A stretch of 12,185 bases of DNA from assembly GCA_964446745.1 (NCBI GenBank), contig CAYURR010000085.1, positions 1 through 12,185 of the forward strand. Reading direction: 5' to 3'. Position 1 is the stretch's first letter. The number at the start of each line of letters is the position of its first letter. The DNA is from CAYURR01 sp964446745. Its GTDB lineage: Bacteria; Bacillota; Clostridia; Lachnospirales; WQUN01. Below the pieces are notes generated by a model that saw only the letters and a list, made by a program, of their open reading frames with translations, ran no database searches and had not been told where the DNA came from. This document shows, one piece after another, positions 1 to 6,672 of the stretch. The translations under genes and the position numbers were made by a program.

Positions 1-1506
1 ACCCACCAGACCCCGGAAGAGACGCTCACAACCTATACACTCCCTCTGGTCACCGATAACTCGAACGCAACCTCTGCGCCGGTCGTAGTGGACTTCAACC
101 CGACCTACTCTAACCTCGTCGGCGAGATTGAGTACGATAACGAATTCGGTAACTTCACAACGGATTTTATGAAGATAAAACCCGGTCTGTTACACAAGGC
201 CAACGGCGGATATCTGATATTGCAAGCGCGTGATGTGCTGTCCAATTATCACTCATGGGATATCATACGCCGCGTACTGCTGACCGGCGAGATCATCACC
301 GAACCACAGCGTGAACTACCTACGGGCATAGCTGTGTCAGGAATCAAGCCCAAACCCGTCAAGGCTAACATCAAGGTCATCCTAGTCGGTAACTACGAGC
401 TATATGCCCTACTCTACAATTATGACGACGATTTTCAAAAGTTGTTTAAGGTTCGCGCAGACTTTGATTATGAGATGAAGAACGATGATCGTAACACATG
501 GGCTGTGTGCCGCTTCATAAAGGGCTTTGTCGAAAGGGAAAAGACGCTTGAGTTCGATCGATATGCGGTCGCTAAATTGCTTGAGCATTCGTCGCGCTTA
601 TCCGAAGCGCAGAACAAGCTGACTACCCAATTCCCACGCATAACCGAGGTTCTTGTTGAGTCGGCCGCACTCGCAAAGGCTGAGGATGCTGAGGTGGTCA
701 CGGATACTCATATTACACGAGCCATTGAGAATAGGCATAGGCGTTTGATGATGTACGAAGGAAAGATGTCCGAGCTAATCGACGATGGGGTTATCATGAT
801 CGACACAGAGGGCAAGCGCGTCGGGCAGATCAATGGCTTGGCCGTTATCGATACAGGCGATTACGCATTTGCGAAGCCCTCACGCATCACCGCAACGACC
901 TATGTAGGTAAATCCGGCATCATCAATATCGAAAAGGAAGCAGAGATGTCCGGTAGCATACATGACAAGGGCGTACAGGTTTTGATCGGATACCTCGGGC
1001 AGACCTACGCGCAGGACTTTCCACTCTCACTGTCATGCCGCATCTGCTTTGAGCAAAACTATAACGGCATAGACGGTGACAGCGCATCAAGTACCGAGCT
1101 ATACGCGGTACTGTCCAGTTTGTCACGTCTACCGATTTCTCAGCACATTGCGGTCACCGGCAGTATTAATCAGCACGGATATATTCAACCGATAGGCGGC
1201 GTTAGCTATAAGATTGAGGGCTTCTTCGATCTCTGCAATAAGCGGGGACTGAAGGGTAACGAGGGTGTCATCATCCCGCAACAGAACGTCAAGGACCTTG
1301 TATTAAACGATGAGGTCATTGAAGCCGTTCGCGCCGGGAAGTTTCATATATATCCGATTACGACAGTCGACGAGGGTATCGAGATACTCACGGGTACGAA
1401 AGCCGGTGTGCCTAATGCCAAGGGCAAGTATCCAGCGGGTTCCGTGCACGCACTCGTAATGAAGCGGTTGAAGGAGTTCTTCCAAAAGGCAGTTTCGGAG
1501 GAATGA
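1..1506 (+). CDS. Lon-like ATP-dependent protease (AAA_32/LonC-like type), 5'-truncated by window edge
   Basis: The reading frame is open from base 1, so the N-terminus lies outside the window; the GTG at 88 is only an internal codon. The 501 visible residues hold the end of the AAA+ ATPase module and the whole S16 protease domain. A Walker-B-like stretch HKANGGYLIL is at about residues 65-74 and a sensor-1-like Asn (VGNYEL) at about 131. The Lon protease domain begins at VGQINGLAV (about 274). The catalytic dyad is visible: Ser in GDSAS (codon 1081-1083) and Lys in GGVSYK (codon 1210-1212), 43 residues apart as in classical Lon. Relatives of this type are around 800 residues, so roughly 300 are missing. 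The role is inferred to be cytosolic ATP-dependent proteolysis; the substrates are unknown. The stop overlaps the Shine-Dalgarno of the next gene, suggesting translational coupling with the MNT-HEPN protein. Confidence 0.93.
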   Translation, partial: THQTPEETLTTYTLPLVTDNSNATSAPVVVDFNPTYSNLVGEIEYDNEFGNFTTDFMKIKPGLLHKANGGYLILQARDVLSNYHSWDIIRRVLLTGEIITEPQRELPTGIAVSGIKPKPVKANIKVILVGNYELYALLYNYDDDFQKLFKVRADFDYEMKNDDRNTWAVCRFIKGFVEREKTLEFDRYAVAKLLEHSSRLSEAQNKLTTQFPRITEVLVESAALAKAEDAEVVTDTHITRAIENRHRRLMMYEGKMSELIDDGVIMIDTEGKRVGQINGLAVIDTGDYAFAKPSRITATTYVGKSGIINIEKEAEMSGSIHDKGVQVLIGYLGQTYAQDFPLSLSCRICFEQNYNGIDGDSASSTELYAVLSSLSRLPISQHIAVTGSINQHGYIQPIGGVSYKIEGFFDLCNKRGLKGNEGVIIPQQNVKDLVLNDEVIEAVRAGKFHIYPITTVDEGIEILTGTKAGVPNAKGKYPAGSVHALVMKRLKEFFQKAVSEE

Positions 1507-1516
1507 GGATTATTTC

Positions 1517-2227
1517 ATGGACGTTCCCTCTCTTATCATAAACTCGATACGAACCATTGCCCTACGGTATCCTGCAATACGCAGGATATCCGTTTACGGC
1601 TCGAGAGCACGCGGTGACGCTAATGAGCGCAGCGATATTGATATCGCCGTTTACCTATGGGATGAGAGTGACTATGATACGATATCATCGTTTGCTGAGG
1701 ATATTGACAGGATAGACACGCTGTTGAGCTTTGATATTGCGCAAATGAACGATCGGCTTGATGAGAGATTCCTTGATTTCGTAAGAAATGAGGAGGTTAG
1801 TATTTATATGAGCAAGTTTGATAATAAATATGACAACTTCAAAAAAGCTGTGCAGAGATTGGCGGATGTCGTTGAGGATGGCTCAATGCTGCGCGAATCC
1901 TTAAATAAAGACGGATATGAGGATATTCTGCGCGATAGTGTGATACAACGTTTTGAATTCTGCTACGAGCTCGCATGGAAAACGTTAAAGGAATATCTTC
2001 ATGCCAACGGATTGTCTGTTGAGACACTGCCACGGCCCGTTTTCAAAGCCGCTTACCAGCACAATATAATAAATGACGAAAAACTCTGGCTGCAGATGAT
2101 AAACGACCGCAACGCTACTTCCCATTTGTATGCTGAAGGTTTCGCAAACGCTGCTGCTCAGCGGGTAAAGGACAAATATTTGCCCGCGTTTCGAGAGTTA
2201 CAAGAAAAGCTTGTGGAAAATAAATAA
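1517..2227 (+). CDS. Fused MNT-HEPN protein (MntA-HepT type nucleotidyltransferase/toxin module)
   Basis: A 236-residue protein made of two modules usually encoded separately. Residues 1-97 are a minimal nucleotidyltransferase with the GSx10DxD signature (G28-S29, D40, D42) and a likely third carboxylate at D73. Residues 98-236 are a HEPN domain of the HI0074/HepT type that starts with the family's FDNKYDNFKKA-like opening and carries RNATSHLY (R198, H203, Y205), an exact RX4HXY motif. In characterised MntA-HepT pairs the HEPN protein is an RNase or tRNA-targeting toxin, and the nucleotidyltransferase neutralises it by adding AMP to that Tyr. All key residues are present, so both activities could be intact; activity of this fusion is inference. 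The ATG at 1517 follows GAGGA (1505-1509), which overlaps the stop of the upstream protease gene. My hand count of 1801-2220 gives about 43% G+C, slightly lower than samples from leuS. Confidence 0.9.
   Translation: MDVPSLIINSIRTIALRYPAIRRISVYGSRARGDANERSDIDIAVYLWDESDYDTISSFAEDIDRIDTLLSFDIAQMNDRLDERFLDFVRNEEVSIYMSKFDNKYDNFKKAVQRLADVVEDGSMLRESLNKDGYEDILRDSVIQRFEFCYELAWKTLKEYLHANGLSVETLPRPVFKAAYQHNIINDEKLWLQMINDRNATSHLYAEGFANAAAQRVKDKYLPAFRELQEKLVENK
1791..1810 (+). promoter_or_regulatory. Internal Shine-Dalgarno and in-frame ATG at the MNT/HEPN junction
   Basis: A perfect AGGAGG (1791-1796) lies 11 nt before an in-frame ATG (1808-1810, Met98), which is exactly where stand-alone HepT-type proteins start. 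Initiation here would give a free HEPN protein of 139 residues. The motif is also read as Glu-Glu-Val codons of the long product, so it could be chance or a remnant of a former two-gene layout. Confidence 0.45.
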
Positions 2228-2340
2228 GTTATTTCTTTTACTTATCCATCCCATAAAATATATCAATTATACTTATATGTTTCGACGCTATATAATATCC
2301 ACGTAAGATATTTTCCTAAACAAATTCAGGAGGAATGGTT
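2228..2340 (+). promoter_or_regulatory. AT-rich intergenic region with probable promoter for the CofE-like gene
   Basis: This gap of about 110 bp is the longest on the left-hand strand before leuS. It has a perfect TATAAT (2291-2296), 45 nt before the ATG at 2341. No good TTGACA-like -35 is present at the proper distance (the nearest is TTATAC at 2267-2272, spacing 18), so the promoter call rests mainly on the -10 box and on the gap. No convincing terminator follows the MNT-HEPN gene. AGGAGG at 2328-2333 is the ribosome binding site. Confidence 0.4.
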
Positions 2341-3516
2341 ATGAGATTTATAGGTACGCAGGCAAAGGGCATCCGACTACCGATCATCAGCAAGGGAGAC
2401 AATCTGCCCGCAATCGTGGCCGACACAGTTGCCGCAGCGTGCAAGGCAGAAAACATCACCCTAAAATCATCAGACATCATAGGCGTGACCGAAGCCATCG
2501 TAGCGAAGGCCCAGGGCAATTACGCAAGCATACAGGCTATCGGTAGCGATATCAGGAAGAAATTCCCGGGCGGAACGGTCGGTTTGGTGTTCCCGATTCT
2601 GAGCAGAAATAGATTTATGAATATATTAAAGGGGATTGCGGCCGGCGCGGATAAGGTTTATGTATTACTACAATACCCGTCCGACGAGGTAGGCAATCCG
2701 ATCATGGATATTGAGACTATCGATGATATCGAGAACGAGCTTGTAAACAAGCCCATACCCGCTCAACGCTTCAGAGAGATCACAAATAACTACAAGCACC
2801 CGTTTACAAATCAGGATTACGCAGCGATATACGAATCCCTGTCACCGAATATCGAGGTGTTTATGTCCGATGACCCGCGCGATATTTTAAAGCTAACCAA
2901 GGATGTGCTCGTGGCCGAGATCCATACGCGTTTGCGCACCCAGAAGCGTTTAAAGAAGGCCGGAGCGAACACAGTATATACGCTATCGGATATCATGACC
3001 ACATCGATAGACGGCAGCGGTTTCAATCCTGACCATGGCGTACTCGGTTCAAATATCTCCACAGGTGACATGCTGAAGCTGTTCCCGCGTGACTGCGATA
3101 CCTTTGTGCAGGCTGTACGCGCAGGCATAAAGGAGCGTACAGGCGTGGAGCTCGAGGTACTCGTTTACGGCGACGGTGCATTTAAGGATCCCGCGCATGG
3201 TATATGGGAGCTTGCTGATCCGGTCGTTTCACCTGCACACACCGAGAGGCTCGGCGGCAAACCGGATGAGATCAAGATCAAGTATGTAGCCGACAACGAA
3301 TTCGCCGATCTGAACAGCGATGAGAAAAAGGCTGCGATCACGAATATGATAAAAGAAAAGCACACAAAGCCGGAGGACATGCTCCGTGAGGGCACCACAC
3401 CGCGCAAATATGCCGATCTTATCGGGAGCCTTTGCGACCTGATGAGCGGTAGCGGCGACAAGGGTACGCCGGTTATATTAATACAAGGGTATTTTGACGA
3501 TTACTCTATGGAGTAA
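2341..3516 (+). CDS. CofE-like protein (coenzyme F420-0:L-glutamate ligase family), substrate unknown
   Basis: A 391-residue protein of the F420-0:glutamate ligase (CofE) family. True CofE adds glutamate to F420-0 in a GTP-dependent way. Recognisable features are the opening GTQAKGIRLP, the TEAIVAKAQGN stretch near residue 50, an HGVLGSN motif at about 232-238, and VLVYGDGAFKDP at about 273-284, a likely metal/nucleotide-binding part. At 391 residues it is clearly longer than archaeal CofE (about 250). Long homologues are common in Clostridia that do not make F420, so the real acceptor is probably something else; this is inference. The ATG at 2341 is chosen because it is 7 nt from AGGAGG (2328-2333), while the in-frame ATG at 2335 is only 1 nt away. 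leuS follows after 26 nt, so co-transcription is likely. No membrane segment or signal peptide is visible. Confidence 0.82.
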   Translation: MRFIGTQAKGIRLPIISKGDNLPAIVADTVAAACKAENITLKSSDIIGVTEAIVAKAQGNYASIQAIGSDIRKKFPGGTVGLVFPILSRNRFMNILKGIAAGADKVYVLLQYPSDEVGNPIMDIETIDDIENELVNKPIPAQRFREITNNYKHPFTNQDYAAIYESLSPNIEVFMSDDPRDILKLTKDVLVAEIHTRLRTQKRLKKAGANTVYTLSDIMTTSIDGSGFNPDHGVLGSNISTGDMLKLFPRDCDTFVQAVRAGIKERTGVELEVLVYGDGAFKDPAHGIWELADPVVSPAHTERLGGKPDEIKIKYVADNEFADLNSDEKKAAITNMIKEKHTKPEDMLREGTTPRKYADLIGSLCDLMSGSGDKGTPVILIQGYFDDYSME

Positions 3517-3542
3517 AACGTCATATCAAGGGGAGGTCACCA

Positions 3543-5972
3543 ATGAACTACGATTTCACGCAGATTGAAAAGAAGTGGCAGGGAATCTGGGAAACCCAGA
3601 AGACATTCGCCGCAAAGAACGATTACAGCAAGCCAAAGTATTATCCACTCATCGAGTTTCCGTATCCGTCGGGCGAAGGGCTACACGTCGGACATCCGAG
3701 GCCGTATACGGCGCTCGATATCGTCGCGCGCAAACGCCGTCTCGAGGGTTACAACGTACTATATCCGATGGGTTGGGACGCTTTCGGCCTACCTACCGAA
3801 AACTTTGCGATCAAGAATAATATCCATCCGCGCATCATCACCGAGAGGAACGTAAACCGTTTCCGTTCGCAGCTGAAATCGCTTGGTATGTCCTACGACT
3901 GGGACAGGGAGGTCGATACGACCGATCCCAAGTATTTCAAATGGACGCAGTGGATATTCCTTCAGCTTTTCAAGCGCGGCCTAGCCTACAAACGTGAAAT
4001 GGCTGTGAACTGGTGTACCTCCTGCCGTGTCGTATTGGCGAACGAGGAGGTCATCGGCGGCAAGTGCGAACGTTGCGAGAGCGACGTCATCCGCAAGGTC
4101 AAAAGCCAGTGGTGTCTCAAGATCACTGAATATGCTCAGCGCTTGATTGACGACCTGGATACCGTGGAATTCATTGACCGCGTGCGCACACAGCAGCTCA
4201 ACTGGATCGGTCGCTCTACAGGCGCTGAGGTAGAGTTCTCTACCTCATGCGGCGACATCCTGACGGTCTATACAACTCGTCCGGACACGTTATTCGGTGC
4301 AACCTATATGGTTATCTCGCCCGAGCATCCGTATATCGAAAACTGGAAAGACCATATCACTAATATGGACGCGATCATTCAATACCGCGCCGAAGCCGCA
4401 AAAAAATCTGACTTCGAGCGTACAGAGGTCGCGAAGGACAAGACGGGTGTACGCATCGAGGGCGTGATGGGCATCAACCCCGTGAACGACAAGCAAATCC
4501 CCATTTTCGTATCGGACTATGTACTCATGTCATACGGCACCGGCGCGATCATGGCCGTACCCGGGCATGATACGCGTGACTGGGAATTTGCAAAGGTTTT
4601 TGATCTTGAGATCATCGAGGTTGTGCAAGGCGGCGATGTGACTAAGGAAGCCTTTACAGATTGCGATACGGGTATCATGGTCAATTCGGGTTTCTTGAAC
4701 GGCAAGAGTGTCGATGAGGCTATCACAGCGATCACCGTATGGCTCGAGGAGCATAAAAAAGGCCGCGAAGCGGTTAAATATAAGCTTCGCGACTGGATAT
4801 TCTCGCGCCAACGCTACTGGGGCGAGCCGATACCGATCATCGTCTGCGATGACTGCGGCTATGTTCCGCTCGAAGAAAAGGATTTGCCACTCACATTACC
4901 TGATGTCGACTCCTATAAGCCTACAGATACCGGTGATTCACCGCTTGCGTTACTCGAGGACTGGCTCAATGTCCCCTGCCCTCACTGCGGCAAACCCGCA
5001 AAGCGCGAGACCGATACAATGCCGCAATGGGCCGGTTCGTCATGGTATTTCCTGCGTTATTGCGACCCACACAATGAAAACGAGATCGCAAGCAAAGAAG
5101 CGCTCGATTATTGGATGCCCGTCGACTGGTATAACGGTGACATGGGTCATACTACGTTGCATTTGTTGTATTCCCGTTTCTGGCACAAATTCCTCTACGA
5201 CATCGGTGTGGTCTCGATGCCCGAGCCGTACAAGAAGCGCACCTCACACGGTATGATCTTGGGCGAGAACGGCGAGAAAATGAGTAAGTCCCGTGGAAAT
5301 GTCGTAAACCCCGACCTCGTCATATCAGAATACGGTGCGGATACGATGCGTATGTTTGAGATGTTCATCGGTGACTTTGAGAAGTCTGTGCCATGGAACT
5401 CCGAATCAATAAAGGGATGCAAGCGCTTCCTCGACAGAGTGTTTGGATTGCAATCTTATGTGGGCAAGTCACCTACTGGCTCGACATCCTCCCATGAGAT
5501 CGAAGCGATGCTCCACAAGACGATCAAGAAGGTGTCTGAGGACATCGAGGCGATGAAGTTCAACACCGCTATAGCCGCGCTCATGAGCATGCTCAATGCG
5601 ATCTATGACCGCAAATCCGTTTCGAAGGATGAGCTCAAAACCTTCTTGATACTTTTAAATCCTTTTGCACCGCATATCTCTGAGGAGATATGGGAGGCTC
5701 AAGCCTTGAGCGCAAGACCCCTCAACGAACAGAAATGGCCGGTATTCGATCCCGCTAAATGCGTTGAATCCACGGTCGAAATCGTCGTGCAGGTAAACGG
5801 CAAGATCAAGTGCCGTATGGAAATCGCTGTTGACATGCCGAAGGATCAGGTCATTGCCCTTGCGCGCTCGCAGGCAGCTGTTGCAGAGGCATTCGCTACG
5901 GCAGGCTTAGACATTACCGCCGCAAAGAAAGAGATCGTTGTACCCGGAAAGCTTGTTAATTTTGTTTTATAA
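3543..5972 (+). CDS. leuS: Leucyl-tRNA synthetase
   Basis: A class I synthetase that charges tRNA-Leu with leucine in the cytosol, 809 residues, a normal bacterial length. The HIGH motif is HVGH (48-51) after FPYPSGEGL, and the KMSKS loop is KMSKS at 579-583. The CP1 editing domain is intact, with the threonine-rich TTRPDT (244-249) and the GHDTRDWEF segment with an Asp at 343. Two zinc-ribbon-like Cys sets are visible: C158/C161/C175/C178 and C435/C438/C479/C482. RQRYWGEPIP and WAGSSWYFLRY are typical of bacterial LeuRS, and the small C-terminal domain (VQVNGKIKCRMEI onward) is present. The ATG at 3543 lies 6 nt after AGGGGAGG (3529-3536). There is no T-box leader in the 26-nt gap before it; any leader would have to be upstream of the CofE-like gene, where none is seen. 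A hairpin follows directly. Confidence 0.98.
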   Translation: MNYDFTQIEKKWQGIWETQKTFAAKNDYSKPKYYPLIEFPYPSGEGLHVGHPRPYTALDIVARKRRLEGYNVLYPMGWDAFGLPTENFAIKNNIHPRIITERNVNRFRSQLKSLGMSYDWDREVDTTDPKYFKWTQWIFLQLFKRGLAYKREMAVNWCTSCRVVLANEEVIGGKCERCESDVIRKVKSQWCLKITEYAQRLIDDLDTVEFIDRVRTQQLNWIGRSTGAEVEFSTSCGDILTVYTTRPDTLFGATYMVISPEHPYIENWKDHITNMDAIIQYRAEAAKKSDFERTEVAKDKTGVRIEGVMGINPVNDKQIPIFVSDYVLMSYGTGAIMAVPGHDTRDWEFAKVFDLEIIEVVQGGDVTKEAFTDCDTGIMVNSGFLNGKSVDEAITAITVWLEEHKKGREAVKYKLRDWIFSRQRYWGEPIPIIVCDDCGYVPLEEKDLPLTLPDVDSYKPTDTGDSPLALLEDWLNVPCPHCGKPAKRETDTMPQWAGSSWYFLRYCDPHNENEIASKEALDYWMPVDWYNGDMGHTTLHLLYSRFWHKFLYDIGVVSMPEPYKKRTSHGMILGENGEKMSKSRGNVVNPDLVISEYGADTMRMFEMFIGDFEKSVPWNSESIKGCKRFLDRVFGLQSYVGKSPTGSTSSHEIEAMLHKTIKKVSEDIEAMKFNTAIAALMSMLNAIYDRKSVSKDELKTFLILLNPFAPHISEEIWEAQALSARPLNEQKWPVFDPAKCVESTVEIVVQVNGKIKCRMEIAVDMPKDQVIALARSQAAVAEAFATAGLDITAAKKEIVVPGKLVNFVL

Positions 5973-5980
5973 GCAATAAA

Positions 5981-6022
5981 TAAAGGAGCTGCTTGCATAA
6001 TTTTTTATGCGCGGCTCCTTTA
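5981..6022 (+). terminator. Rho-independent-type hairpin after leuS
   Basis: A long imperfect hairpin: 5981-5992 pairs with 6011-6022 (12 pairs including one G-T), a two-base TT bulge follows, then 5995-6000 pairs with 6005-6010 around a TTTT loop. The downstream + strand tail (CTATATGAG) is poor in T, so termination may be partial, allowing read-through into the cupin gene. On the - strand the tail is TTTATTTATTGCTT, which would work well as a bidirectional element. Confidence 0.7.
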
Positions 6023-6067
6023 CTATATGAGTCTGTTAATTTCGTCTATTAATGAGGGAGGCAATGT

Positions 6068-6541
6068 ATGTCACAGGATATCATCATCACAAACAGACAG
6101 GAAATCGTACCGATACATAAGGCTGAGCATGAACGCTACGAATACATTAAATACGAGGTAACTGATCGCAAACCCGAGAACCAATGTTATGTTTGTCTCT
6201 ATGAGATACCCCCTCAGAAGGCGGCATATCCGTACCACTACCATACCGCAAACACCGAGGTTTTCTACATCATCAGCGGAAAAGGGGTAATCGAAACACC
6301 CGATGGTAATAAATCCATAACAGCCGGTGATGTAATTGTTTGCCCACGCGATGAAAAATCCGCGCACAGGATCACCAATACTTCGGAAACAGAATTGCTC
6401 ACCTACCTCGACTGCAGCACCTTGAACTCGCCCGACGTGGTTTTCTATCCCCATACAGGCAAGATAGGCACTCTCGTACAAGGCAAAGCCGGATATTTCT
6501 TTGATACTGATTCAGCGGTGGACTATTATAAAGGCGAATGA
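6068..6541 (+). CDS. Small single-domain cupin protein
   Basis: A 157-residue protein with one cupin beta-barrel. Motif 1 is HYHTANTEVFYIISGKG, giving metal ligands H57, H59 and E64. Motif 2 is GDVIVCPRDEKSAHRITN, giving the fourth ligand H100. All four ligands are present, so a metal-binding cupin (dioxygenase, isomerase or sugar/ligand-binding type) is expected. The exact reaction cannot be read from the sequence, and nothing nearby suggests a pathway. The ATG at 6068 is placed 6 nt after AGGGAGG (6055-6061). The gene sits behind the leuS hairpin with no clear promoter of its own in the 45 nt between, so it may be expressed by read-through. It is cytosolic, with no signal peptide. It converges on ppdK across a bidirectional terminator. 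Confidence 0.85.
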   Translation: MSQDIIITNRQEIVPIHKAEHERYEYIKYEVTDRKPENQCYVCLYEIPPQKAAYPYHYHTANTEVFYIISGKGVIETPDGNKSITAGDVIVCPRDEKSAHRITNTSETELLTYLDCSTLNSPDVVFYPHTGKIGTLVQGKAGYFFDTDSAVDYYKGE

Positions 6542-6597
6542 TATGCGCACGCTTATAAGATAACGGCTATCGGCAAAAGGCTTTCTCTAAAAACAAT

Positions 6598-6645
6598 AAA
6601 CGGATTTACACGGATAGCAACTACTATCCGTGTAAATCCGTTTTT
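6598..6645. terminator. Perfect 20-bp inverted repeat, bidirectional terminator between cupin gene and ppdK
   Basis: 6598-6617 is the exact reverse complement of 6624-6643, with the 6-base loop CAACTA. Reading +, the stem ends in a run of T to 6645. Reading -, it is followed by TTTATTGTTTTTAG. The site therefore has the features of an intrinsic terminator on both strands, as expected between two converging genes. It also overlaps a phased heptamer repeat, listed separately. Confidence 0.85.
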
Positions 6646-6663
6646 CATCTGTGATTATCCGTG
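6626..6663 (+). repeat. Phased ATCCGTG-like heptamer repeat
   Basis: Four copies of ATCYGTK run in the same direction: ATCCGTG (6626-6632), ATCCGTT (6636-6642), ATCTGTG (6647-6653) and ATCCGTG (6657-6663). The start-to-start steps are 10, 11 and 10 bp, close to one DNA turn. Inverted copies lie in the left arm of the neighbouring inverted repeat. The pattern resembles interspersed intergenic CACGGAT/CACAGAT-type repeats that I recall from many unrelated bacterial genomes; that likeness is from memory. Confidence 0.6.
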
Positions 6664-6672
6664 GTAAAGGAT

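Noticed and set aside
88..90. GTG as the true start of the Lon-like protease
   Set aside because: The frame stays open to base 1 and the Walker-B and sensor regions follow too closely for a complete AAA+ domain; the gene continues past the window edge.
2224..2245. ATAAGT/ACTTAT inverted repeat after the MNT-HEPN gene as a terminator
   Set aside because: It has six pairs, five of them A-T, a 10-nt loop, no G-C core and no T tail; it is too weak.
4708..5256. 182-codon open frame inside leuS in another frame
   Set aside because: It is rich in Arg/Ser/Thr as expected from an out-of-frame reading; leuS is intact and conserved throughout.
6598..6663. Phased heptamers as a CRISPR array
   Set aside because: The repeat units are 7 bp with 3-4 bp spacing, far too short for CRISPR repeats and spacers, and no cas genes are nearby.
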